A stretch of 64,000 nt of DNA from Sinonovacula constricta. Lineage: Eukaryota; Mollusca; Bivalvia; Cardiida; Solecurtidae. Below are positions 36,053 to 46,756 of the stretch, piece by piece (position 1 is the stretch's first letter; every line of letters starts with the position of its first letter). The notes beneath the pieces are model-generated. The model did no database searches and was not told the DNA's origin. It worked only from the letters and a program-made list of their open reading frames with translations. The position numbers and the translations under genes were made by a program. The stretch lies in assembly GCA_007844125.1 (NCBI GenBank), contig CM017571.1:1804077-1868076 (forward strand), read 5' to 3'.

Positions 36053-36175
36053 TTAACTTGGTGGGTACTGTTGTCCTTGAGGGGAGGCCTGGTTAGGGTA
36101 GGGGTATTTAGTGGCCGTGTCATAACCTGGCGTCAGTCCCGTTACAGTTGACGTCACGGTCATGTTCTCGTATGG
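36053..36175 (-). CDS. probable cytoplasmic-tail exon of the CUB gene
   Basis: After a very good acceptor (TATTCTTTTCCAG, 36176) 40 codons run to TAA at 36053. The peptide starts PYENMTVTSTVTG and continues YPYPNQASPQGQQYPP, the composition of a receptor tail with possible Tyr-based sorting or SH2 sites (PYENM). G+C is far above the flanks. It belongs most simply to the gene upstream on the same strand, but the linking exon was not found. Confidence 0.6.
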   Translation of the reverse strand, partial: PYENMTVTSTVTGLTPGYDTATKYPYPNQASPQGQQYPPS

Positions 36176-39100
36176 CTGGAAAAGAATAGCAATAGAGTGG
36201 AACCATGTTGTCCTTAAATTGATTACATGTACACGTTTATCACAACAGGAAGTTACTGACTATACCTGGGATGCGTTGGGGTAGAAATTGATAATTTATT
36301 ATGTTGTAAAGGCAAAGACAGAATACAGTTTAGAGATTCGACTGACTATTGCGGCTATGTCACTGGAGTCGAAAATTATTCGGGAGTCTAATCGTTCCTG
36401 GAAACTAGTTTTTACACTGTTTTAAAGATAACAGAAAGTACATATAAGTATTATTGATATTTATCTAAAAAAGTGGTTATTAGATATTAGATGGTCAAAC
36501 ACACTCATGAACAAGCATTATTTAGTGTACCCATTTTAAGTAATCATTAACATTTTAAGGTTTAAATATACATGTTTATTTTATGTTGTTTTAGCTGCCC
36601 CAAGACGATTGTGATGTCAACGAATACTCAAATCAATACTTGGGCGATAGATATTGCCAAGTCGGCTAATCGGAAAATCAAATCCTTAATTTCGAAAATT
36701 TATACATAGAGCTTGATGTAACATTTACCTTGGTTACAAGAAGCAACTAGACTGTCAGATTTTTCAGAACTCGCATTTTCAAGATACACTCAAACTTTCT
36801 AAATATATGGCATACAGAAGGCATTTATAAACATGATGTGTAAATATTTCGCGATTGTCTATACTGTCCAGTTAAGTTGGCGAAAGAAAGTGACAGTTTA
36901 CTTCAACATTAATTTCAAGAGAAAACTGATTCGTCCACTGCGCAGATATAGAGAATACATGGCTGGTGCCGAGAACGAGAAAGTTTATCTGGTGAGCGAG
37001 AAGCGAATATCTTGGCGAGCTTTAGCGAGCCAAAATACGCTTCGAAGCGAACCAGATAAAGTTTCTTATTCTCGGCATTAACCATGCATTCGATTTATCC
37101 TGCTTTTTATCTTTTATATGAAAAAGATAACAAATAAAAAAAGGAAATATGTAAACAAACGAGGGGGATTGAAGGAAAAATAACGGAAAAGGAATAGCCG
37201 CTTTACTCCTTCTTTCTTCAGTCATGAACCTCTGTTCATTTTTTTATTATTTTTAATCTCCATGTCATCATATATAAATGTTAAAAAGATTCCACGAATG
37301 ATTATTTTTATAAATCGGCGAAAAGGCATTAATTACACGTTTAATTAAGAGCGAGTGAGCATAACTTATGTAAACAGTGTGTTCATACGCATGGTTTGGT
37401 CACGTGACCTTTTGACTGGATATCACTAAGTTTATCCGGCAAGGCTTTATCTTGCACTTTCTTACGCGGGAAAGCAGGATAAAAGACATTGGATGCGCTC
37501 ATCGTCCGATTTCAACGCAGCAGAACAATGACAGTGACGACAACGACGCAGAAAAAGAAACACGCAATAACGATGCCAGCAACAGTCCCCGCGGAGAGCG
37601 GACAGTCGGAGTAGTTGTTGCAATGATTGTAGCCGATACAAGCGATATCGTCCGGGATACAGCGACCATTGGAGCACTCATACTCTCCGAAATGGCAGTA
37701 ACCTTCGAAAGACAATTGCTGTAGAGACCAGAATGTAACTTTTTTTCTTATTCAATCAAGGATTTTAAGGGGATATTTACAAAAATAACATTTGAGAGGT
37801 GGTGACTTTTAAAGAGATATAAGAAAAAGTGGAACAGAAGAAAAACTTGACAAAAAGGTGGAGAAGCAAGTGGAAGAAAGAGAGAATGTTGGGGTTGGAG
37901 ATTGGGAGTATAGAAAAATGGGTATGAAAGTAGAAACAAAAAGGTTGAGAAGACAGTTAATTAAAGCGTCAAAAATTAGTACAGAATAAGGTGTCCACCT
38001 GGAGATGAAAGTGTAAGGGGAGGAGTCACTAGAAGTAAGACAAATAATAAGATAAGAAACGGTTTGAGATGTAACAGCAGGAAAACTAAATGAGAAATAT
38101 GTAGCAGAAATGAGGAAAACTAAGATAGTTAAGAAAGAAAATCGAAATGGGCGGGAAGAAAGTGAGAACACGTTGAAAACAGTTTGAAAGAAACTGAGTA
38201 AAAAGAAGAGAGATGAGGACAAAAGTAGGTCTAATTGTGAAAATAAACGTCAAGAATCAGGGTGGAAAAGTGGGGAAAAGTTGAAGAAGAATATGACAGA
38301 AAGTGTAAAAATAGTGGTAAGAAGAAGGCAGATCTACGGGAAGCAGAGAAAATAGAAAACGAGGAAGAATAAAGCCGTAGAGAAATAAAACAAGATAAAG
38401 CGGGGGGGGGGGAATAAGGACTATAAGCGTGAAGTATACTGTAGAGAAGAGGGTGAATAATAGATGTACAAGCATATTGAGAGAAATATAGATACAAGAG
38501 TGCTAGGAAAACAGTGAAACATGCTTGACAGCATGGAAATAGGTGTGCAAGCATATTGACAGAAATTAAGATACAAGCGTGGTGGGAAAAAGGCGAAACA
38601 TGTTTGACAGCATGGAAAAAGGTTTACAAGCATATTGAGAGAAATATAGATACAACAGTGGTGGGAAAACAGTGAAACATGCTTGACAGTATGGAAAAAA
38701 TAGCAGAGAAAATAAATGAATATAAGAAATAGAAGATGCGTGGGGGGAAACATTAGGGTAAACTGTGGAAAAGAATAGGGGTTACGGCATTGTAGCAATA
38801 GAAGAGAAAGGAGTGAAAATCCTGTATAAAATATGGAAAAAAGTACAGAAATAAGATTAGAGGAAAATGTAGAGATACGGGGAGACAAAAGATAAGGTCA
38901 TATGGAAGTAGAAATTCAGGGAAAGGCGTAGTAAAGTAGAGATACAAGAAAAAAAGAAAACGGTGGGGAAGAATGTAGGATATAGACATGGCGTCTAAGA
39001 AAATAACAAGGGCATTATGCGGATGAAAGTAAAGGACGTGGTGTATAATGAAGTGGAAGAAAAAGTGAAAAAGAAAAACAAAATACATTGTGGAAAAGAT

Positions 39101-40377
39101 AGTGGGAGGAAAACATGGCGGAAAGGAAATATAGAATATTGAAGAGAAGAAATTGGTGGGGGGGGGGGGGGCGGGGATGCTAGGTGGGGAAGAAAAGTGA
39201 ATAGAAAGTTAAGGACATGATTGTAAAGAAAGTGAAGAAAAATGCAGCAGAAAAGATTTAAAGACATACTGGAGAAAGAAGTGGAGGTTTAGTGTCAAGT
39301 AGAGGAAACTGTTTTGAAGACAGATAAACAATTAGTGAAGAAGAAAGTGAAAAAATGTGACAAAAGAAACGTGGAGAAATTGGTTGAGAAGAAAGAAGAG
39401 AAATAGATATAGAGAAAAATAAAGAGACGGGCTCTTAAGTAAATAAATGATATTGGAGAGACGAAAATAGAAAAGAAACGGAGAAGAAAGTCGGGAACAG
39501 AAGTAAAGATAACCTGTGTGGAAGGAGGTAATGATCATCTTAAAGCCTCTCTGTTTCCAGGACGAGTCGCTGAAGAACGTGAGGGTGAGGAAGTTACTAA
39601 TGCTGCTGTAACCGGCCGAGTTATTTGACCCGCACACGCGTCCCGTGATACCTGCAACAACCATGATCATGTCGTTAGTTTTTTATGTGGTCGATTTTGA
39701 AAAAAAAACTTTATTATTTCAAAAACTGCAAAATATTGACAATACAAATAAAGTAACCAATGACAACACATACATTTGTTGATGTTTTTTATCTTATATT
39801 GAGATGGTGTTTTGTAAAAAGCATCGAATAGTAACATTGCGTCTACATTTTGTAGTCATGTAGATTGTGTGTTGATTGCCTACTACATACAGAGGAGTCT
39901 GTTATAAAAAGATAACAAGAACGAAAGGCGGTACCTTGCACGTATAGAGATGTCGTAGTGTTAGCGCATCTTTACTGCACTGGACTGAACTTTCGATGTC
40001 TAGGTACTAAACCAGGCAATAAACACAAGACTGCAAGTTAATAATCATATATTTCATCAAGAGGGAAGCAAACCTTCATTAAAAACGATCTTTTATTGTT
40101 AAATGATTGTGTTTTATTATAATTTGTATGGCTTAGTTGGAATGTGAATAATTTAGATTCTAGCATAAGAAATGAAACCGACTTGATTTGTCTGGTTTAA
40201 TACTCACGTTGAAATAAAACATAAGCCTATACTGAGGGTCGGTATTGACGAAGAGGACACAGTTCATCTTTGGCCTGTAGCCGCTTTGCTGGGTCAGCCG
40301 TAGACGCATCGTGGGCAGGCCGTACGAGGACATCACAATTTGGCTGTTCATACCGATACACCGGGTATCCATGTAAA
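36053..40377 (-). CDS. CUB - LDLa - transmembrane protein (receptor-like)
   Basis: Five minus-strand exons are recognised: 40377-40208, 40006-39935, 39651-39514, 37702-37512 and 36175-36053. The first three encode a CUB domain with its four Cys (RCIGMNSQIV; PKMNCVLF; SSVQCSKDALTL; GRVCGSNNS) and its closing GFKMIITSF. The fourth encodes a six-Cys LDL-receptor class A module, then a transmembrane helix (about 25 residues from SAGTVAG). The fifth is a Y/P/Q-rich tail, probably cytoplasmic. CUB and LDLa modules bind extracellular ligands; which ligand is unknown. The signal-peptide exon upstream of 40377 was not found. The donor after the second exon and the link between the fourth and fifth exons remain unresolved. 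Confidence 0.75.
36957..37088. repeat. imperfect 130-bp palindrome (fold-back element)
   Basis: The left arm (ATGGCTGGTGCCGAGAACGA, then AAGTTTATCTGGT) and the right arm (ACCAGATAAAGTTTCTTATT, then CTCGGCATTAACCATG) pair over about 38 bases. The centre (TTGGCGAGCtttaGCGAGCCAA) pairs with itself as well. G+C is higher than around it. It looks like a short fold-back MITE inside the CUB gene, between tail and transmembrane exons. Confidence 0.75.
37512..37702 (-). CDS. CUB gene exon: LDLa module and transmembrane helix
   Basis: Acceptor GTCTTTCGAAG (37703) fits phase 1. The six Cys are spaced as in LDL-receptor class A repeats (YCHFGEYECSNGRCIPD, then ACIGYNHC, YSDC), though the usual acidic calcium cluster is reduced to NNYSD. 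A strongly hydrophobic helix follows (GIVIACFFFCVVVV...) and the frame meets TGA right after a single Arg. Either the protein ends here or a donor near 37517 (C|GTTGAA) leads to a tail exon. Confidence 0.75.
37797..39513 (+). repeat. 1.7-kb purine-rich strand, intron of the CUB gene
   Basis: The plus strand is almost entirely A and G (gaagaaagtg, ggaggaaaac and similar) with no fixed period; the minus strand, which is transcribed into the intron, is C/T-rich. It begins just upstream of the LDLa exon and ends at the CUB exon. It includes G-runs at 38402-38412 (11 G) and 39158-39171 (14 G). Long Phe/Ser/Leu frames on the minus strand here are products of composition. Confidence 0.85.
39514..39651 (-). 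CDS. CUB gene exon: end of CUB domain
   Basis: Acceptor GTTGTTGCAG (39652) and donor ACACAG|GTTATC (39513) give a 138-base phase 1-1 exon. It encodes ITGRVCGSNNSAGYSS, NFLTLTFFSD and RGFKMIITSFHT, with Cys4 and the final strands of the fold. Confidence 0.8.
39935..40006 (-). CDS. CUB gene exon: central CUB strand with Cys3
   Basis: Acceptor TGGTTTAG (40007) keeps phase 0, giving YLDIESSVQCSKDALTLR, the classic 'DIE...C..D.L' segment of CUB domains. The obvious donor, CAAG|GTACC (39934), leaves phase 0, but the next exon needs phase 1. A GC donor at ACGT|GCAAGG (39939) would fit the phase. The end is therefore uncertain by a few codons. Confidence 0.65.
40208..40377 (-). CDS. CUB gene exon: first half of CUB domain
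   Basis: Acceptor GATCTTCTAG (40378) and donor AAC|GTGAGT (40207) are both good. The exon starts with two bases of a split codon (phase 1, usual for CUB modules) and ends in phase 0. It encodes Cys1 and Cys2 of the fold (RCIGMNSQIVMSSYG; RPKMNCVLF) and ends FYFN. Confidence 0.8.
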
Positions 40378-42656
40378 CTAGAAGATCAAACCTTGTTAAT
40401 TGTTAATTGAGTAATAATCGACCGTCCATTATCTATTTTAACACGCACAAGGCCCCTATTTACAGAAACATTCCCTAATTTGCTTAACTTCCAGTATATT
40501 TTAGACATAAAAAATGTTTCGCCCTCGTTTGTTCACATCATCAGTCGTGTGATAGAACAGTGTGTTATATAACTTTTAGATGAATAAACAATAGGTAAAT
40601 TAAGTAATTGAGCAGCTTTTAAACTTTGACCTTGAGCAAAATGTCAACATAAACGTGTTTCTGCAAGCATGGCCTGCCATTCAATTGATCTGTACTATAA
40701 TCGATGTATAGTCTTTTTCTGCAAACATGCATGGTTATATTAAATGAATCACATATCGATTTGGGCAAAAAATCTACGTTAAAGTATTTCTTTTTTATTT
40801 CATTAATAATGCTTTGTACCAATGTGTAGGAAATAAGATTGCAATACAGATAATAACTGTGCCGAAAATTCCAATGGCGGATGAAAGGAAGTCCGAATTA
40901 AGGAGAAAATATTTAGTAATGGTCTTTTTTCTCTCGATTCGGGCTTTTGTTTCCTTGTTTAATGTCAAATGTTATTTTAATTCGGTTTTGCATAGTACTT
41001 TTAAATGGAGAACAATGGCCGTGCGTAAACGTCTTGTGTCATTTGTTTCCAAAATCACATTAGCCAGGTCAGCAAAATTATGTATTGACCGAAACATTAA
41101 TATTTACTTGTTATACCACATACCCTATTAAATTACGCTGCCATTGTTGTTTTAAGTACAACAAGCCATCCACGTTTCTTATTTAATTTAAAACATTTAA
41201 AGATGTCGATCTAATTCACCAGCGTTCACATATCCTTAGTCTGTTCTCATATCTTTCCTCGACAGATAATAACGAAAAGAAAAGAAATAAATAAATAAAA
41301 GAAATAACGAAAAGCATTCGTTGCTACCGAGGATACACTTTTTGTTCCTTTTATTTACCCTAAAAGTTACCAAATCATCATCACTTCGTGTCTTTTTATG
41401 CGGTAACTATGTAAACTGTACGATCAAATCAAATACATTATCTTGAAGATAAGATAATATATATTTTTTTTTAATTACGGCCTCAATATACTGGGATAAT
41501 TTTGACCTGTATACTATTATAACCCTCTCGTTCTCTCTCTCTCTCTCTCTCTCTCTTTATCTTTCTGTATATTCCTTTTAAAGAAGAAAACACCGATGAT
41601 AATAATGAGGAGTTGCAGATGGTGCTAATAATGCTGACCTTGATGGTGGAAACGATGATGATGATGCTGTTTCTGGTGATTGTGGTGAGTCTGCACAAAA
41701 TCGACAACAATCTCTTCAGTGCCATATTAATGGTTTAGCATTTCCTGTATAAAATATTTATTATTTTCTTTTTTATTAATCGGTAATCGCAGTTTTGGTC
41801 TTTTTTATAACCACCAAAAAGGATTTGGGGCAAATCGCTCAATAACAATAAGAAAAATTGGTAGTGTGTTTGGTTTAGAATCGGACAGACTGCCCTAATT
41901 ATCAAACAAATTTGCTAGAGAATTTTGATAGAAGTATGTGTAATATTTGCTCGGTTTTCAAGAATTTTCTAAATTTAAACTGTATGGCTTTGCTTTTAAA
42001 TTAAAGAATATCACTTTTGGAGGAGACATATTGCGAAGAAATAAAAAGGTCATATAAATTCAATGATTTTATTGCGTGTTGTAACGTCTTTTAACGCTAA
42101 ATCGCATGTTGGTGACTTCGTGCCGTTTCAAAGTCGTCGCACGGATATTTGTAGAAACTTCGTACAGCATTTGTTGTGTATGTGTTGTTATCCAATATTG
42201 TTGTGTTGCCCTAGGAATTAACTTACAAAATTACTCAGTTAACAATATAAGCATTGTTAAACATTTTTATTCCACAATAGAAAATAAAGTAGTGCTAAAT
42301 GCTACTATGCTACATATGTGTAGCTTTTCGATATGTTATTTCTGGCGGCTTTGATGCTCTGCAACAACTTTTTTGTTTTTACATTATAATTGATTTTCTA
42401 CCAAAAACTACACAGAAAGAAACTGTGTGTAGCCAAAAAATCAATAGGAGCTAGTACAAAATTAGCTTTAATCGGGTGTTGGCCAATCTGGAGCCACACT
42501 ATTTGTCGATAAAGGTTCTCATCATGTTAATCAGTTAAAGATTAAATATCACTTTGCATTTAACTTCCAAATGGCAAAATGACAATGCGCACAGTCTTAT
42601 TTTCATATTGTAGGCATTTGTCAATTTATTTCCTTCAGACTTGATTCGAAGTAACA
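40378..42656. other. interval upstream of the CUB exons, no gene resolved
   Basis: The missing 5' exon(s) of the CUB gene should lie here or beyond, but none was identified with confidence. The region contains a (CT)n tract (41529-41556) and a GAT/CTG-rich patch (41590-41690). Confidence 0.4.
41529..41556. repeat. (CT)n microsatellite
   Basis: About 14 CT units. The Arg/Glu frame on the minus strand is an artefact of it. Confidence 0.9.
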
Positions 42657-43014
42657 TTTAAAAGGTGGTATTCGACAGTTTGGACCAAACAAAACTCTCA
42701 TATATAACCAAATTAGTAATTGTAACCTGCGAAAGGTCCTGCGATATGCCGTTCATTAATGCCCTATACATGTAACTGTGTGAACAGCGAAGCATAAACT
42801 CAGATCCCATGCAAACAAGTATTGCCTATTTAGGCCACTTTTGAGTTGTTGTTTTTTTGCGATTTGTACTGTCATAAATATTGGTAGTATTTAAAACCGT
42901 CTTTACTTAGGCTTAAGTATGAGTATATGCAAAATTATGTCCAAATACCCCAGAGCAGCGGTAAGATATTGTTACATGTACATGATATAGGCAAACTGTC
43001 GGAGACCACATTTG
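42657..43014. mobile_element. MITE (GACAGTTTG family)
   Basis: The left end TTTAAAAGGTGGTATTCGAC and right end GTCGGAGACCACATTTGAA are inverted copies with few changes. It is 358 bases long and non-coding, and the best-defined single copy outside the tandem array. Confidence 0.8.
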
Positions 43015-43149
43015 AACGTAAAAAGATTGCTTAAAAACTCAGCAATGCCTGAAGTTTGACAGCACTATTTTGTAGCGGAACCTAAGGCTGAAAGTAGTAA
43101 ACGTTTGTCGTTAAGAATTTAGACTGTTAAATTAGAGTTAGTAAGAATT

Positions 43150-43390
43150 CAGTGTCCGTGGTGGTGTTGTAGAGTCGCCGATTTGTAACTCCTCTGACAG
43201 CTTAGCCTCTCACCGCGTGGGTTCGAGTCCCGTTCGGGGTGGATGACTTTATGTGGCAATGTCTTTCAGCTGACCTGCGGTGCAAGAGTTGTTTTATCTA
43301 GACATTTGTATGGGGGGGGGGGTCTTTCTCTACCAAACTTGCCGGACGTCGTTATAACGTTCATAATTGGTCGTTGTGATTGAATTTTTT
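43150..43390 (+). mobile_element. SINE-B with intact box B
   Basis: The head GTGTCCGTGGTGGTGTTG is followed by AGAGTCGCCGATTTGTAACT, an extra arm (CAGCTTAGCCTCTCACCG) and a perfect GGTTCGAGTCC (about 43219-43229). The body contains CTTTCAGCTGACCTGCGG, and a run of about 10 G splits it near 43313-43323. It ends near ACGTTCATAATTGG. Confidence 0.8.
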
Positions 43391-43434
43391 CAATAACAGA
43401 TAATATGAAATGATAAAATTAATTTGGACTTACA

Positions 43435-43436
<2 letters not shown>

Positions 43437-43500
<64 letters not shown>
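43437..43500. repeat. (ATT)n, 3' tail of the neighbouring LINE
   Basis: About 21 ATT units. On the minus strand this is (AAT)n directly following the LINE's 3' untranslated sequence, as in CR1/jockey-like elements that end in simple repeats. Confidence 0.8.
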
Positions 43501-43503
<3 letters not shown>

Positions 43504-46500
43504 CCAAACTTCTTAAGCACTTTTTCATGTACAATTAACACGTTCAAAAGTACTGTACAGTGTAACTTAATAAATAATACAATATTTAAAAGCAAATTAA
43601 CACATTGATATTGCTCAAGTCACACATAAAAATAAAATACAGGTAAAACTTAAGAATTTGTTAGAAAGCGACTCTGGTACAAAAAATAATCAGTCCAGAT
43701 TAAACCTCTTAAATATGTGAGTTGAAGTGCTCTCTTAAACACTGTTAGAGTTTCACAGTTTTTAAGTGATTTAGGTATGGCATTCCAGAGTTTAGGTGCT
43801 GCCGTTATAAACGCGCGATCACCGTAAGTCACAGTCCTACTACGCGGTTCAACCAGCGTTAAACAATCATTCTGGGACCTAAGTTGTCTGGATGGGATAT
43901 AAATGTCTAGCATGTTTTGTATGTAGGTAGGAGTCTGTTTGTAAAGCGCCTTAAACACATATGTAAGGAGTTGAGAACGAGAGTCCAGTATGGCAAAAAG
44001 GTTTCTAACAGTTGTTGATGGTTTTATTACAGAATCGCCTACCCTTACAGTAAGATCTTCAACGTTACTTCGTTTTGGTACAAAGACAATCACCTCTGTT
44101 TTGTCCGCATTGAGTTTGAGAAAGTTATTATTCATCCATAGTATGATGTCATTCAGGCATGCTTCAATCCGTCACAAGGTCTCATTGCGTGAAATGGTTT
44201 CTTTTGGTTTAAACACCCTGTACAATTGCGAATCGTCAGCGTAGAAATGATGTTGAAGTTTATGCTTCCGACAGATCGCACCCACAGGTTTAGTGTACAT
44301 AATGTAATTCTTCGGGCCAAGAACAGACCCTTGTGGCACAGAGAATGTCATACGTACAGGTTTTGACAGTTCTCCATTGACGCAGACAGTTTGATGGCGC
44401 TCGCGTTGATACGAGTTCATCCATTGTAAAGGTTTGCCTACTATGCCGAAGTGTTGTTCAAGTCGGCAAAGGAGGGTACTATGGTCGATCGTATAAAAAG
44501 CAGCGGATAAGTTCAACATGACTAGCACAGTATCTTCAGTCTGATCAAGAGAAAGGAGAATGCCATTTTTTACACATAATAAAGCAGATTCTGTTGAATG
44601 AAACTGCTTATAAGCAGACTGACGCTCTTCATAAAGTTTATGAGCAGATAGGTGTCTTTCAAGTTGGGAATCGACAGCTTTCTCGAGAATCTTTGAGACA
44701 AACGGTAAATTAGATGCAGGCCAGTAGTTTTTCATAACCTTTTGATCTAACCCTGTCTTTTTAATTAAAGGCCTAACTCTAGCACTTTTAAAAGCTGGTG
44801 GTACATAGGCCTTCTCAAGTGAAATGTTAATGATTTTTGTGATCAATGGTAATAGTTCATTAAAACAATCTTTCAGCAGCCATGTTGGAATGGGGTCAAC
44901 TTCACAGGATTTGTTGGGAGAATTGCGAATAATCTTTGAAATTTCCATATCGGAGGCTAGTGAAAAGTTTGAAAAATGCTCTCCATTGAAAGATGCTTCA
45001 GGGACAACACTGTCTGTTTGTTGGTGAGACAGGGTCCTGGCTATATCACTTTATATGCCTTCAACCTTATCGACAAAGAAGTCACTAAAGTGCAAGAACA
45101 TTTGCAGGTTTACCATATGGCAGCACAACATCTGTGGTTTCTCCCATCAAATGCCGGGTCACTTTGAATAGGTCTTTCATGTCAGGACCACATAGCTTTA
45201 CTTTCTCATTGTAGTATTTAACTTTGGACATATTAAGAAGCTTATTAGTAACAGCGCATGGGTTTCTGTTGCGTGATCAATTGTCAATCCAGTCAATCGG
45301 CACTTTCGCTCTAACTGGCGTCTTAAATGTTAAGCATCATGAAGTTCTTGGGAATACCACGGATTCATTGGTCTTAGTACAATGCTCTTGGTCTTGAGAG
45401 GTGCGTGTTTGTCAAGGAGAAAAGAAAGGTCATTGTTGTAGGCATAAACAAATTCATCAACATTTGAGCTTTCTTTTACACTATTTAAAATATCTGATGA
45501 CAAAATATCTGTTTTAAACTCATTAACATCTATCGACTTTAATTTTCTGTAAGTCACAGTTTTTCGTACTGGTGGTGGTTTTGACACACTAGCATTAAAT
45601 ACAACAGCGAAGTGATCGCGAGACGTATAACCGTTATTGACTGGGAGTCCAGGGTCAGATATTTCTACATTTGATACCGTTGTGTCTCTATCGCTGGGAA
45701 TAAGCACATCTAGTATGTGGCCTGCTACATGAGTTGGTTCAGTGACGTGTTGTCGCATGCCACACGCCTCCAAAACACTTTTGAATTTTGCCGTGTTAGG
45801 GTTTGACATATTGTCTGAGTGAAAATTAATATATCCCACCACAATAATATTGTTCTCAGCAGTCGTAAAGTTTGAAAGAAATGTCGGCCATTCGTCATCA
45901 AGAAATGTACTAGTCTTAAGGCCATTTTGTTTGTTTGGAGGCGGTCTATATACCATAGCCAATCGTAGAGAAACGTTTTTTACAGTGATGATGCAGTCTA
46001 TATATTCAAACGACGTAACATAAGTATTGTGACTAGATGCAAGCATAGTGAGTTTTAGGGGGACCTTGTAAATAACCGTTACTCCACCACCACGACCTTG
46101 GCGAGGAACATGGGTAATTTTGTATCCATTAGGCACTAATTCGGCGATACACGCTTCGTCACTCGGACCACCAAGCCATGTTTCTGTCACAGCGATAATG
46201 TCAAAATCGTTGGATATGATGTAATCAGAAAAGGCCAAAGTCCTGTTTTTCACTGATCTTGAATTGTGACAACAGATTTTAATCTTAGTTTGCCCTTTAC
46301 AAACTGACAGTGGTTCAAAAGTGATCTTTCTCAAGTTGTCCGGATAAGCACTGTTTGGGGGTGGGGGTGATTTTGTCTATGTTCAATATTTGTTATTCTC
46401 GTTGATATATTCTGAGGTAAGGTTCGAATATTATGATGGTGAACTCCACCATCTGTGTCCCATATACGTCTATCATTGACACGACCCCCTCTAGTACACC

Positions 46501-46756
46501 TATATTGCTGTAGTGTGTCTAGCTGTTTCAATGTTTCTAGTACACATGGATCAAGTTTTGCTGGTGAAAATTGCCTTATATGGTGTAGGCTACACCTATT
46601 ATATTGGATAATCCCTGGTAAATACTGATCAGCTAAATCCTCCTTAGGCAAGATACACATTTTTGAAACTTCAATTAAAATATCAGTTATGTTCATATAT
46701 ATTCCAAATTTCCCCAAAACTGCAAACTTATTCCATAAAAAAGTATATATATCCAA
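43501..46756 (-). pseudogene. CR1/jockey-like LINE, inactive
   Basis: In minus-strand order: a short upstream frame (46756-46331); an APE-type endonuclease (46334-45330) with NSRSVKN, VTETWL, RGRGGGVTVIY and MVYRPPP; a reverse transcriptase (44948-44172) with ending motifs SVPQGSVLGP and YADDSQLY; and a carboxy end (44135-43650) with PKLWNAIPKSL. The element is dead. The endonuclease motif normally read GDFN is GYIN. Motif A of the polymerase has both Asp replaced (LNLSAAFYTIDH). About 300 bases around 45030-45330 are out of frame, and a roughly 100-residue segment is deleted between the polymerase and the end domain near 43975. Confidence 0.9.

Noticed and set aside
36247..36300. Minus-strand segment ending NFYPNASQ with donor CAG|GTATAG, considered as the missing link to the tail exon
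   Set aside because: In that frame a TAA precedes it with no AG acceptor in between, so it cannot form an exon.
36597..36670. Plus-strand acceptor-like TTGTTTTAG followed by LPQDDCDVNEYSNQYLGDRY
   Set aside because: It is short, lies inside the minus-strand CUB gene, and has no partner exon; probably chance.
37809..39267. Several long minus-strand frames (Phe/Ser/Leu-rich, up to 155 codons)
   Set aside because: They exist only because the plus strand is purine-rich and so lacks minus-strand stop codons. All frames look alike and no family is recognisable.
41590..41700. Plus-strand possible signal peptide (LMVETMMMMLFLVIV) before GTGAGT
   Set aside because: It is built from a GAT/CTG simple repeat, and no downstream partner exon was recognised.
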